A stretch of 31,186 nucleotides of DNA from CAZONU01 sp965370045 (GCA_965370045.1 CBDUSI010000048.1:1-31186), one strand, 5' to 3'. Shown: positions 15,490 to 23,624, numbered from the stretch's first letter. Notes: generated by a model from the letters alone, not told the origin. Made by a program: numbers and translations.

Positions 15490-16106
15490 TTCTGCTCCTT
15501 GTTCCCGAGCTTTCCGAAGAACTTCGCCATGTCCTCCTTCTTGGCTCCCGCTTCGCGCCACTTCTTGACGGCCTCGCGCTGAGCGGCGAGCTTCTTCTGG
15601 AACTCGGCCTCTCGGCTGGCCGGCCACCACTCGACGTGCGCGTCGGCGAAGACCACGTTGCGGCCCTTCCCATCGTGGTTCTCGGGGGAATCGTCGTAGG
15701 CCAGGACAAGACTGACAGGCATTTCCACGTTCATCCCATTCTCAAGCGCGTAGTTACACCGGTCCGCGCGGAACTCGGTCCCCCACTTCTTCTTGCCGTA
15801 GTAGTCGTAGCCCACGCCGCCCGGGCACTCAAACAGCCGGTTGCTGTCGACGCAGCGAGGCATCAGTTGCTCGAAGCCCAGCGGAAACTCCCCGTTGTTC
15901 TCGTCGGCGTACATGTGACAGGCGAGCCCTATCTGGCGCAGGTTGGACTTGCAGGTGTAGCCCGGGTGGGTCGCCCTATGTAACGCCCGGTGACAATGGA
16001 TGCCACAGCCGCCCAAGGCAATCAGGGCGCCGAGTATCCCCACCGTCCAGCCGATGACCGCCTTCCGGGACGGGCCGGGCTTCCTGGCTTCGGGCTCCTC
16101 GGACAT
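15486..16106 (-). CDS. Membrane-tethered H-X9-DG/DUF1559-like pseudopilin head
   Basis: The 206-residue protein has an N-terminal membrane helix (16-36) followed by a head with two hallmark phrases of the Planctomycetota type II pilin-like families: CKSNLRQIGLACHMYADENNG (52-72) and NVVFADAHVEWW (150-161, usually VLFADGHV). As in the GspG-like neighbour, the prepilin cleavage motif is missing and the N-terminus is polar and long (MSEEPEARKPGPSRK). The ATG at 16106 has AGGAGG five bases upstream. An in-frame start 48 bp upstream lacks a site. It heads the overlapping five-gene run and lies 57 bp after the metallopeptidase gene. Confidence 0.8.
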   Translation of the reverse strand: MSEEPEARKPGPSRKAVIGWTVGILGALIALGGCGIHCHRALHRATHPGYTCKSNLRQIGLACHMYADENNGEFPLGFEQLMPRCVDSNRLFECPGGVGYDYYGKKKWGTEFRADRCNYALENGMNVEMPVSLVLAYDDSPENHDGKGRNVVFADAHVEWWPASREAEFQKKLAAQREAVKKWREAGAKKEDMAKFFGKLGNKEQK

Positions 16107-16163
16107 GCATCCTCCTTCTATATCAGCATACCGCCGCGGGGGGTATGAGGTCAAGGGCGCAGT

Positions 16164-16946
16164 CTATTCCGCCCCGGCCTCTCTCCTCGCCTGCTTCACC
16201 GTCGGCTGACTACGAGTCTTCCACATGCGCCAGAGCATCCAGGTGGCCGGCACCAGGAAGAGCAGCATGGCTGCCGTGCCCGCGATGCGAAACGCCGCGC
16301 CGACTTCCGCGTCGTGGAGCAGCAGCCCGGTGGTCCTCAGCAGATAGTGCCAGTCGTGGCTCGCCGGGCCCCCGCCGGGGGTGACCAGCGGCAGGGCCTG
16401 CGCGCGGGCGTCGGCGGCGTAGACGGCCACGTCGAAGAAGTTGGTGGAGAGCCACCCGAAGCACACCGCGATGGCGAAGTAGTCGCGCTGACGGAAGAAG
16501 GTCAGCGTGGCCAGCAGCGGGGCCAAACACTGTAAAATCGTCCCGCCCGCGGCCTCCATGAACGTGCCGAAAGGCTTGAAGACGTAATGCCCCCACTCGT
16601 GAATGCCCAGGTTGATACCCTTGAAGATGCTGCAGTAGGAGAGCTCCGGGGCCGGCGGGTCGAAGATGTCGCGCAGGTGATTGCCGAAGATCCATAGGAA
16701 AAGCAGCACGAGCGGCAAGCGCGCCCACCACCAGCGCCCCTGGCACCACTCGTCTACCGCGCCATAGAGCTTGCGGAGAACGCCGCGGGGTTCTTCGACC
16801 TCGGGCGGCTTCTCCCCCGCGGGGGGCCTCCTCTCGCGTCCTTCGGCCAGCGCCTGGCACTCGGGGCAGAGCAGCTCCTCGTTAACGGCGAAGAGCTTTG
16901 CCTCCTCGAAGCTCCGCAGGCAGCGTGAGCACAGCGCGTCGGTCAT
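16164..16946 (-). CDS. HExxH membrane metallopeptidase-like protein with N-terminal zinc ribbon
   Basis: The 260-residue protein has a small zinc-ribbon-like start (CSRC at 6-9, CPEC at 27-30), a linker, and then several membrane helices (about 77-91, 108-130, 137-150, 156-172, 222-240). The helix near 110 contains HEWGH (116-120), the HExxH zinc-protease motif, in NLGIHEWGHYVFKPFG. Further conserved-looking polar sites within membrane segments are the aspartate in ADARAQALPLV (about 179) and SHDWHYLL (196-203). The arrangement resembles the M50-like membrane metallopeptidases. Its substrate is unknown. A weak ribosome site (CGGA) precedes the ATG at 16946. It may be co-transcribed with the pilin-like operon. 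Confidence 0.78.
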   Translation of the reverse strand: MTDALCSRCLRSFEEAKLFAVNEELLCPECQALAEGRERRPPAGEKPPEVEEPRGVLRKLYGAVDEWCQGRWWWARLPLVLLFLWIFGNHLRDIFDPPAPELSYCSIFKGINLGIHEWGHYVFKPFGTFMEAAGGTILQCLAPLLATLTFFRQRDYFAIAVCFGWLSTNFFDVAVYAADARAQALPLVTPGGGPASHDWHYLLRTTGLLLHDAEVGAAFRIAGTAAMLLFLVPATWMLWRMWKTRSQPTVKQARREAGAE

Positions 16947-16992
16947 TCCGGCAGAATAGCCCCAGAGGGCAGCGGGGTCAAGCCGCCACTCC

Positions 16993-17009
16993 CGAAAACC
17001 CTTGCTTCC
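16993..17009 (+). repeat. 17-bp direct repeat, left copy
   Basis: CGAAAACCCTTGCTTCC occurs here and again at 18600-18616. The two copies flank the gene at 17021-18517. A 17-bp exact match is unlikely by chance in 31 kb. Confidence 0.85.
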
Positions 17010-17020
17010 GGGGGCGCCGG

Positions 17021-18517
17021 TTACTTCTTCTTCCTCATCGCCCGGTAGGCGGGGTGTTTCTGCATCCTGGCCTGCTGCTCTCGGGCTATCTTCTTGAAGT
17101 CCTCCGCGTGATCGCCCTTGAAGTTGTCCTTTATGGAGGTGGCCCCCAGCTGCTCCAGGTTGAAAAGGAAATGCTTGAGCATCTCGCCCTGGTCGCACAC
17201 CTTGGGCCCGAACGAAATGAACGCCCGGTAGTAGAGAAGCGCGGCGGTGCCGCGTTCGTTCAGGTCGGCGGCTATGCCCGCATACTTGACGAAGTCGCCC
17301 TGCGCCTTCTTGGGGTCCGTGAAGAGCTCCTTGGCCTCCAGCCTGCGGAGGAGCTCGTATGCCTCCCTTCCCGTAGTCGCCCGATACTGGCAGGGGTAGA
17401 GCGGGTCCGAGGCGTATATGCTCCGGCTGGCGACCTTCCAGTCCGGCTTGGCCGGGCGCGAACCGGCGTCACCGAAGGAGGCCATCATGAAGCTGGTGTG
17501 GTACACCTCGTAGTGCGCCCACGCGGAGAACGGGTATGACTTCAGGACGGCCCGGTAGCAGCGCAGCGCCGCCTGGTGCTTGCCCTCGTCGTGCAACTTG
17601 ATGCCCTTTTCTATGTCCTTGTTGATCTTTCCAACGAAGATGCCAAGGCACCAGTTCAGTTCTCCCATCAGCGCCGTGGCAGCTGCCTTGGAACTCGCAA
17701 AAGGAATGGTGAGGTCAAGCAGCCGCTTCGCGCGGTTGAGTTTGCCCTCTGCTGCGTACAGGAATATCTGGCTGGAAGCAATCATCTGGTCCCCGGGGGA
17801 CATCTCGAGGACGCCGCGCCAGAAGTCGGGGTTCTTCTCGGTCATCTTTGCGACGTTGAAGGGCTTGGTGTAATCCGTCTTCTTGAGCAGCTTCCCCATG
17901 TTCCGCACGCCCTTGAAGCGCGGGTCCGCGCGAAGCGCAAAGGCGGAGAGAATCGGCAGCGCCTCGTTGCGGGCCCATTCCCTCAAGGCCTTGTATTGCT
18001 GCGCCGTGGTGCTCGCCCGGAATGCCTGCCGCTTGAGGGCGTTGGGGTCCTTTGCCGCCGGGAACCTGGCCAGCCGTGCCTTCCCGCCTTCGCTGGGCTT
18101 CCCGGAGATGAACCGGAACGAGAACCCGCTGAACTTCACCGCCGGGGCCGGCTTCTTCTTGAGCAACGCGAGGATCCCGGCCTTTTGCTTGGGGGTCAGT
18201 CGCGGGTTCCCGAACACCTCGAAGGAGGCCGCCGCCTTCGGCCGGAGAGTTATCTGGATGAGCAGATGGCGGTCGGGCCCGAGGTCGGCGAGAATCAGCT
18301 TCAGCCCGTCCAGGACCCCCTTGCCCCACGCCCCAAAGTCCTTGAAGTCGGCCAGGTCAATCTCAATCAGGCTGGCATTGTCCAGCAGTTCGACCATGAA
18401 GTCAGCCGGCTTCTTGTCGTCCTTCTCCGCCGATCCGGCATGCGCGTCCCCCGCATACAGCGCCGCGACCAGGAAGACCGACAGGATCGGCGCCAGAAAT
18501 CTGATATTGCGATTCAT
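17021..18517 (-). CDS. Exported 498-residue protein with a TPR-like segment, function unknown
   Basis: The ATG at 18517 starts a signal peptide (MNRNIRFLAPILSVFLVAAL, then YAGDAHAG) and has GGAG nine bases upstream. A far longer upstream extension of the frame is antisense to the next operon and was discarded. The mature protein is mostly helical. A TPR-like unit is seen at about 301-340 (KGIKLHDEGKHQAALRCYRAVLKSYPFSAW), and the segment 245-300 may be another (FLYAAEGKLNRAKRLLDL). The N-terminal 40-140 region has a mixed alpha/beta pattern (LLIQITLRPKAAASFEVFG). No catalytic motif was recognised. It probably acts outside the cytoplasmic membrane. Confidence 0.75.
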   Translation of the reverse strand: MNRNIRFLAPILSVFLVAALYAGDAHAGSAEKDDKKPADFMVELLDNASLIEIDLADFKDFGAWGKGVLDGLKLILADLGPDRHLLIQITLRPKAAASFEVFGNPRLTPKQKAGILALLKKKPAPAVKFSGFSFRFISGKPSEGGKARLARFPAAKDPNALKRQAFRASTTAQQYKALREWARNEALPILSAFALRADPRFKGVRNMGKLLKKTDYTKPFNVAKMTEKNPDFWRGVLEMSPGDQMIASSQIFLYAAEGKLNRAKRLLDLTIPFASSKAAATALMGELNWCLGIFVGKINKDIEKGIKLHDEGKHQAALRCYRAVLKSYPFSAWAHYEVYHTSFMMASFGDAGSRPAKPDWKVASRSIYASDPLYPCQYRATTGREAYELLRRLEAKELFTDPKKAQGDFVKYAGIAADLNERGTAALLYYRAFISFGPKVCDQGEMLKHFLFNLEQLGATSIKDNFKGDHAEDFKKIAREQQARMQKHPAYRAMRKKK

Positions 18518-18557
18518 GTCACAATGCTCCATCACGGGTCCGCGACGTCCCGGATAC

Positions 18558-18587
18558 ATTGTACCTCGCCACCCCCTCGGGAGGCAA
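18558..18587 (-). promoter_or_regulatory. Candidate sigma-70-type promoter for the exported TPR-like gene
   Basis: On the minus strand TTGCCT is followed after 18 bases by TACAAT, 40 bases before the ATG at 18517. The -10 matches consensus at five of six positions. Confidence 0.45.
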
Positions 18588-18599
18588 GCGGGCCCTTCT

Positions 18600-18616
18600 C
18601 GAAAACCCTTGCTTCC
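18600..18616 (+). repeat. 17-bp direct repeat, right copy
   Basis: Same sequence as 16993-17009. This copy lies in the divergent promoter region and contains the possible -35 (TTGCTT) of the plus-strand operon. Confidence 0.85.
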
Positions 18617-18637
18617 AGGGCGCGCGGTGCGGATAAT
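18609..18637 (+). promoter_or_regulatory. Possible promoter of the HEAT/hydrolase operon
   Basis: TTGCTT is followed after 17 bases by GATAAT. The predicted start of transcription would fall almost on the ribosome site (GGAGGG, 18644-18649), giving a very short leader. The true -10 may lie elsewhere. Confidence 0.3.
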
Positions 18638-18652
18638 ATATATGGAGGGTTT

Positions 18653-19825
18653 ATGCGTTACTTCGCGGCCGGAATAGTCCTCGCGGCGCTGGCGCTGGGC
18701 GCTGGCAGCGCAATGGCGGGCACCAGGATCACCAAGAACGACCACAAGCTGGTCAAGCCCATCCTGCCCTCCCTCAAGAGCAAGACCCCCCGGAAGCGCC
18801 TCAACGCCGTGCTCAGGCTCGGCAAGCTGGGCCGGCGCGGGCGCTCCGCGGTGCCCGCGCTGCTGGAGGTCGCGCGCGACAAGAACCTGACAGTCGGTGC
18901 CGCCGCCTTCTACGCCCTGGCCCAGGTGGGGCCCGACGACGCGCGGGTGCTGGCCGCGCTTTCGGGCGCTCTCAGCGACACGCGCTGGCAGGTGCGCGCC
19001 AGCGCCGCCAAGGGGCTGGCGCTGCTGGGCCCCCGGGCCAAGACCGCGGCCGCCGCGCTGATCACCGCGCTCGCCGACCGCAACATCGAGGTCCGCTGCC
19101 GCGCGATCGCCGCTCTGGGGAACATCGGCGCGGCCAGCCCCCTGACCGTCCCCGCGCTGCGGACCGCCCTGAAAGAGACGGGCGTCAAGGACGCCTGGAG
19201 GGTGCGCCAGGCCGCCGCCGCCGCGCTGGGCGCCATCGGTCCCCGGGCTTCGGACTCCACCGACGCGCTGGGCCGCGCCGTGGATGATGCCCACGGCGGG
19301 GTGCGCACCGCCGCGCTGGGCGCGCTGCGGCGCATCGGCCGTGACGCGGTGCCCACTTTCGAGGACCTCCTCAACCACCACAAGGCGAAGGTGCGCCGCG
19401 CGGCGGTGAGCGAGTTGGTCAAGGTGCGCCCCAAGCCCAGGCGGGCCCTGGGGCGCGCGCTGATCCACAAGAACGCGGACGTGCGCAAGGCCGTCGCCTT
19501 CGCCATGGGCCTGCGCGGCGACAAGCTCAAGGCGGCCATGGCCGCGGCGCGCAAGGCCAAGGAGGAGGCGGAGCGGCCCGCCCCGGAGGTAAGCGTCGAT
19601 GACGACGACGAGGCACCCACCCCGAAGGAGGACGCCGCCGCCAAGCAGTGCCGCGCGTGGCTGAGCCTGGCCCGCAACTTCGCGGCCAACAAGATGCCCG
19701 CCAAGGCCCGCCAGCAGCTCATGAAGATAAAGGAGAAGCACCCCGGGACCGAGTGGGCCAAGCAGGCCGACGAGATGCTCGCCAAGCTGGCCGCCGCGCC
19801 CGTGAAGAAGAAGGAAAAGAAGTAG
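18653..19825 (+). CDS. Secreted HEAT-repeat protein
   Basis: The 390-residue protein has a signal peptide (1-22, ending GSAMAG). About eight HEAT/PBS-lyase-like repeats cover 30-305, with the usual spacing of ALxDxxxxVRxxAAxALGxLG (for example ALADRNIEVRCRAIAALGNIG). A charged acidic linker (VSVDDDDEAPTPKED) leads to a C-terminal helical hairpin like a TPR (ARNFAANKMPAKARQQLMKIKEKHPG) and a Lys-rich end. GGAGGG lies four bases before the ATG. It is the first gene of a plus-strand run with 7-bp and 3-bp gaps to the following two genes. It is probably a periplasmic scaffold, and the partner is unknown. Confidence 0.85.
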   Translation: MRYFAAGIVLAALALGAGSAMAGTRITKNDHKLVKPILPSLKSKTPRKRLNAVLRLGKLGRRGRSAVPALLEVARDKNLTVGAAAFYALAQVGPDDARVLAALSGALSDTRWQVRASAAKGLALLGPRAKTAAAALITALADRNIEVRCRAIAALGNIGAASPLTVPALRTALKETGVKDAWRVRQAAAAALGAIGPRASDSTDALGRAVDDAHGGVRTAALGALRRIGRDAVPTFEDLLNHHKAKVRRAAVSELVKVRPKPRRALGRALIHKNADVRKAVAFAMGLRGDKLKAAMAAARKAKEEAERPAPEVSVDDDDEAPTPKEDAAAKQCRAWLSLARNFAANKMPAKARQQLMKIKEKHPGTEWAKQADEMLAKLAAAPVKKKEKK

Positions 19826-19832
19826 CCAGCTC

Positions 19833-21164
19833 GTGACGCCCCCCACGCTGAGGAAGGCGCTCTCGATACTCGCGATCCTGCACCTCTGTGCCACCGCCCG
19901 CGCCGGCGCGCCGGCGATTCCCGCCGGGCCGGGCAGCTTTACCTTCGTCGACAAGAAAGGCAACCCCGAGCGACCGGTCAAGGTCTGGACCTGGCGGCCG
20001 GCCAGGCCCGACCCGGACGCGCCGGTGCTGGTAGTCATGCACGGCACGAGCCGCAACGGGAAGAACTACCGGGACAGCTGGATCCGCCACGCCTCCCGGG
20101 CCGGCGCGCTGCTGGTCGCCCCGGAGTTCTCCGAGCTCCATTATCCGGGCAGCAAACATTACCAGCTGGGCAACCTGCGCGGCTCGGCGCTGGTGAGCGC
20201 CATCGAGGTTCGCGACTGGGCGAAGCTGCGCAAGCTGCTCCGAAAAGCGCTCACGGCCAAGAAGCCCGGACCGCTCAAGCGCATTGCCGAGCGCGTGCCC
20301 AAGAAGCTGCTGGCGGGCTTCAAGCTCGCGCTGGCCTCGGAGAAGCTGAACGACGCGCACAAGTTGGCGCTGCTCAAAGCTCTCAACAAGATTATCGAGG
20401 ACAAGGACTTTTACGCAAAGGAAAGCTTCCCCCACCTGCCCCCCGACGCCAAGGCGGTTTTCGAGATGGACGAACGCAGAAAGAAAGCCGAGGCGAAGAA
20501 GAAGGGGAAAGGTAAGAAAAGAAAGGACAAAGGCATCACCGGCAGCTGGCTGCGGCGTCTGAACCGCGCGCTGCTGGCCGCCGCGCTGCCGGGGTGCTTC
20601 AAGCCTCCCGAACTGGGGCGGAAAGAGCGCGCCAAGTGGACCTATCTGGCCGTCGAACACCTTTTTGATCACGTCGTGAAGCAGACCGGCAGCCGGCGGA
20701 AGGGATACGTCATCTACGGGCACTCCGCCGGCGCGCAGTTCGTCCACCGCATGCTGATCCTGGTGCCCGAGTGCCGCGCCGAGCGCGCCGCGGCGGCCAA
20801 CGCCGGCAAGTACCTCTGGCCGGACTTCGGGGTGAGATTCCCCTACGGCCTGGGCGGCGCGCCGGGCCTGACCCGCCGGCGGTTCGGGGGCAAGGCGCTT
20901 TCGCGCAAGCTCTTCATACTCGCCGGCACGAAAGACACCGAGGAGAGCGAGAAGAAGGACCCCGACCTGCCCGTCTCGGATGAGGCCAGGAGACAGGGCA
21001 AGAACCGCCTGGAGCGCGCCAGGAATTTCGTGAAGGCCGCGCGGAAGCTGGCGGCGGAGTATAAAGTCCAGCTCGGCTGGGAACTCCGCGAGGTGAAGGG
21101 CGTGGCCCACAGCAACTTCGGCATGTCGCCCACGGCGGCGGAAGTGCTGTTGGGGGAGAAGTAG
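19833..21164 (+). CDS. Secreted alpha/beta hydrolase (esterase-like) with a Lys-rich insertion
   Basis: The 443-residue protein starts with GTG 7 bp after the HEAT gene and has a signal peptide (1-24). The hydrolase parts are an oxyanion strand VLVVMHGTSRNGKNY (65-79), the nucleophile elbow GHSAG (Ser298) in YVIYGHSAGAQFVHRM, a probable acid Asp368 (LAGTKDTEE) and His426 (KGVAHSNFG). The order and spacing suit the PHB-depolymerase/feruloyl-esterase-like branch. A helical, very basic insertion of about 150 residues (118-265, with KKAEAKKKGKGKKRKDKG) separates the oxyanion strand from the nucleophile. That is unusual and may bind a polyanion or form a lid. It is flanked by two HEAT genes in one operon. 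The substrate is unknown. Confidence 0.82.
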   Translation: MTPPTLRKALSILAILHLCATARAGAPAIPAGPGSFTFVDKKGNPERPVKVWTWRPARPDPDAPVLVVMHGTSRNGKNYRDSWIRHASRAGALLVAPEFSELHYPGSKHYQLGNLRGSALVSAIEVRDWAKLRKLLRKALTAKKPGPLKRIAERVPKKLLAGFKLALASEKLNDAHKLALLKALNKIIEDKDFYAKESFPHLPPDAKAVFEMDERRKKAEAKKKGKGKKRKDKGITGSWLRRLNRALLAAALPGCFKPPELGRKERAKWTYLAVEHLFDHVVKQTGSRRKGYVIYGHSAGAQFVHRMLILVPECRAERAAAANAGKYLWPDFGVRFPYGLGGAPGLTRRRFGGKALSRKLFILAGTKDTEESEKKDPDLPVSDEARRQGKNRLERARNFVKAARKLAAEYKVQLGWELREVKGVAHSNFGMSPTAAEVLLGEK

Positions 21165-21167
21165 GCG

Positions 21168-22481
21168 GTGAGCGAGGGGAAACCCGCGCGGTCGAAGCGC
21201 ATCTACGTCTACTGGGGGATCGCGCTCACGTTCCTGGTCACCGGCGGCCTGGCGTGCTGGATGGTTGTGGTGCCGTTCTTGCAGGCGCGTGCGGCTGTGG
21301 AACGCTGCCAGATGAGTTTCTCTCCCCAGTGGGAAGCGCAGATACAGCGCGAGGCAGAGCGCTTCGGAGGGCCGGGGGAACTCACTGAGCGACTGTCCCT
21401 ATACCTCCGCATGCCCAGGTGTCTGGTCCCCAAACGTGGCCGGGTGATGGCCACCTACATACTGAGTGGTTGCGGCGAGTCGGGCGTTCCCGAGGCAATC
21501 GAACGGCTCAGGGACCAAGACGGTGAAGTCCGTCGCGCGGCAGCGGGCACGCTATGGCGCCTTCGTGATCGCCGCGCCGTCCCTGCGCTTCTGATAGCGC
21601 TCAGGGACGAGGAATCCGAGGTGCGCTGCTCGGCCGCGGCGGCGCTGGGAGGTTTCAAGGACCCCCGGGCAGTGGGGCCTCTCATCGCGGTGCTGGAACA
21701 TGAGGATTTGAGTCTTCGCAAGTGGGCCATATCGTCGCTGGGGAACATCAAGGACCCCCGATCTGTTGAGCCGCTCTTGGCTGCTCTCAAGGACAAGGAG
21801 CCCAAGGTGCGTTCTGCTGCCGCCTGGGCGCTGGGGGAGATTAGCGACCCGCGGGCCTTTGATCCGCTCGTTTCCGCACTAAGAGACGGCCAAGGAGGGG
21901 TCCGAGAGGCAGCGGCGACGGGACTGGGGATACTCGGTGACGTGGGGGCTGTAGAACCGCTCATCGTGGCTCTGAACGACGGGAGTCCGACTGTGCGCCG
22001 AAGGGCAGCGCGGTCGCTGGGGCAGCTGAAAGACGCTCGCGCCGCTAAGCCATTGATCAAGACGCTGAAGGATGGGAATAGGGAAGTGCGCAAGTCGGCG
22101 GCGTGGTCGCTGGGACTCATCAAGGCCCCTTTGGCGGTAGGCCCTCTCAAAGCGATGCTGAAAGCCAAAGGCGGAGAGATGCGCACGATAGCTGCGTGGG
22201 CGCTGGGTGAGATTGGTGATGCCCGAGCCGTGGAAGCGCTCATTCCGGCTCTCTGGGACAACTACGAGTCCGGGTGGGTCTATGCGAGTCCGGGACCGAG
22301 GGGCGGTATGTCCGTGGGCTATGAGGCCGCCGTTGCGCTGGGGAAGATAGGGGATTCGCGGGCTGTCACACCTCTCGGGGATGTGCTCAAGGATGATAGC
22401 CGGGGTATTGACAAGGACCTCCGCCAAGCCGCCCGCGAAGCCCTGAAGAAGATCAAGGCTGCCCAAGAGGAGAGGAAGTAG
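21168..22481 (+). CDS. Membrane-anchored HEAT-repeat protein (paralogue A)
   Basis: The 437-residue protein has a short cytosolic basic start, one membrane helix (about 13-38, containing KRIYVYWGIALTFLV) and a HEAT region at about 105-430. I count about ten repeats of roughly 31 residues, each like DPRAVGPLIAVLEHEDLSLRKWAISSLGNIK. The GTG start lies 3 bp after the hydrolase stop, with GGGGGAG upstream inside that gene. The gene at 28124-29203 is a clear paralogue with the same anchor sequence. The HEAT domain is predicted to face outward. No catalytic residues of the PBS lyase family are expected in such proteins. It probably presents a binding surface. Confidence 0.87.
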   Translation: MSEGKPARSKRIYVYWGIALTFLVTGGLACWMVVVPFLQARAAVERCQMSFSPQWEAQIQREAERFGGPGELTERLSLYLRMPRCLVPKRGRVMATYILSGCGESGVPEAIERLRDQDGEVRRAAAGTLWRLRDRRAVPALLIALRDEESEVRCSAAAALGGFKDPRAVGPLIAVLEHEDLSLRKWAISSLGNIKDPRSVEPLLAALKDKEPKVRSAAAWALGEISDPRAFDPLVSALRDGQGGVREAAATGLGILGDVGAVEPLIVALNDGSPTVRRRAARSLGQLKDARAAKPLIKTLKDGNREVRKSAAWSLGLIKAPLAVGPLKAMLKAKGGEMRTIAAWALGEIGDARAVEALIPALWDNYESGWVYASPGPRGGMSVGYEAAVALGKIGDSRAVTPLGDVLKDDSRGIDKDLRQAAREALKKIKAAQEERK

Positions 22482-22530
22482 GGCATGACTACCCCCGCCC
22501 CCCCCCTCACAGGCGGTGACCCCCAACCCA

Positions 22531-22559
22531 TTGCATATGTTAGCGCTATGTGCTAGAGT
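22531..22559 (+). promoter_or_regulatory. Candidate promoter of the thioredoxin-like gene
   Basis: TTGCAT is followed after 17 bases by TAGAGT, 33 bases before the ATG at 22593. The hexamers are weak, but the -35 is the same as in the candidate at 3674-3702. Confidence 0.35.
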
Positions 22560-22592
22560 TGTTGGCAGGCAAATAACACAGGAGGATGAACT

Positions 22593-23204
22593 ATGCGCTT
22601 GGCATGTTTGCTGGTGATATTGCTGTCTGGTGTGTTTGTTGCTCGCGCCGGGGAAGGCACGAATGACGCGCCGCTCACCTGGCACCTCAGCGTCAAGAAG
22701 GGAGTTGCAGCGGCCAAGGCAAAGAACCGGCCGATCATTCTGGTGTTCTGGGCGACGGGATCGAAAGCTTTCGAATGGTTCAGCAAGTCCAGTACCGTCT
22801 CCGTGGTATCCACAACCGCCGGCGGGGCGAGGACCACCAAGACGATATATCCGGCGCGGCGGAAGGTGCACGCGGCCGACGTGGTGCTCATCAAGCTGCT
22901 GCCGCCAACGACCCTGAAGCTCCCGGCGGGCACGACGTCGAAACAGGCGGATCGTTATCGCAAGGTCCACAAGATACTTGCCGACAGGCACAGGAAAGCC
23001 GTGGTCAAGTACCGTGTGACCCGACTGCCCACGGTGGTCTTCCTGTCACCGGACGGCGAGACCACCTTCCGCAAGTACACGCGGAAACCGGAGACGACCG
23101 TTTTGGACGGCCTCAAGAAGATGGAAGGCTGGCTCAACGCTTGGAAGCAACGCCAGGAATTGCTCAAGGAGGTCGAGGCCGAAGCGGATAAGCCCAAGAA
23201 ATAG
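22593..23204 (+). CDS. Exported thioredoxin-fold-like protein without CxxC
   Basis: The 203-residue protein has a signal peptide (1-19, ending FVARAG) and an N-terminal phrase typical of thioredoxin-like proteins that act on partners (WHLSVKKGVAAAKAKNRPIILVFWATGS). The active-site CxxC is replaced by ATGSKAF, so redox catalysis is not expected. RLPTVVFLSPDGE (143-155) fits the cis-proline strand of the fold. The segment KLLPPTTLKLPAGT (101-114) is shared with the interrupted paralogue at 7728. AGGAGG lies eight bases before the ATG. The C-terminus is a charged helix. It is followed after 39 bp by crcB, and the function is unknown. Confidence 0.75.
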   Translation: MRLACLLVILLSGVFVARAGEGTNDAPLTWHLSVKKGVAAAKAKNRPIILVFWATGSKAFEWFSKSSTVSVVSTTAGGARTTKTIYPARRKVHAADVVLIKLLPPTTLKLPAGTTSKQADRYRKVHKILADRHRKAVVKYRVTRLPTVVFLSPDGETTFRKYTRKPETTVLDGLKKMEGWLNAWKQRQELLKEVEAEADKPKK

Positions 23205-23243
23205 AGAACAGCGGGAAAAGCACCAGTCTCGGGAGCCTCATCC

Positions 23244-23624
23244 ATGATCAAGTTGCTCATTGTCGGCGCCGGCGGTTTCGTGGGCGCGGTTTCCCGATAC
23301 CTGATCTGCTCGGGAGCGGAGCGCCTCTACGGCGGAAACTTCCCGCTGGGCACCTTCGCGGTCAACCTGGCCGGCTGCCTGGCCATCGGCGCGGCCATGG
23401 CCCTGGTCGAGGACCGGCCGCTGCTCTCCGAGCACGCCAAGCTGCTGCTGGTGACCGGCCTGCTCGCCTCCTTCACCACGTTTTCGACTTTCGGCCTCGA
23501 GACTGTCGAACTGCTGCGCGACGGCCGCCTGGGGCTGACCGGTCTCTACGTGGCCGGAAGCCTGCTGCTCGGCGGCGGCGGCGTGGTCCTCGGCAGACTG
23601 GCGACCAGGGCAATCGCGGCCTGA
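23244..23624 (+). CDS. crcB: CrcB/Fluc fluoride channel
   Basis: The 126-residue, four-helix membrane protein carries the signatures of the CrcB/Fluc family. These are GAGGFVGAVSRYLI near the start, LGTFAVNLAGCLAIG with the conserved Asn (about 41), and TGLLASFTTFSTFGLE with the TTFSTF motif and phenylalanines that line the fluoride pathway. Such proteins export fluoride as antiparallel dimers. The length is normal. The ATG has GGGAG eight bases upstream. No fluoride riboswitch is visible in the 39-bp leader. Confidence 0.95.
   Translation: MIKLLIVGAGGFVGAVSRYLICSGAERLYGGNFPLGTFAVNLAGCLAIGAAMALVEDRPLLSEHAKLLLVTGLLASFTTFSTFGLETVELLRDGRLGLTGLYVAGSLLLGGGGVVLGRLATRAIAA

Noticed and set aside
18518..20056. 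N-terminal extension of the minus-strand frame ending at 17021 (to 1011 residues)
   Set aside because: The extra part is antisense to the HEAT gene and low in complexity, while a signal peptide and ribosome site mark the start at 18517.
23205..23243. Fluoride riboswitch before crcB
   Set aside because: Only 39 bp separate the genes and neither the conserved pseudoknot sequences nor a suitable stem could be found.
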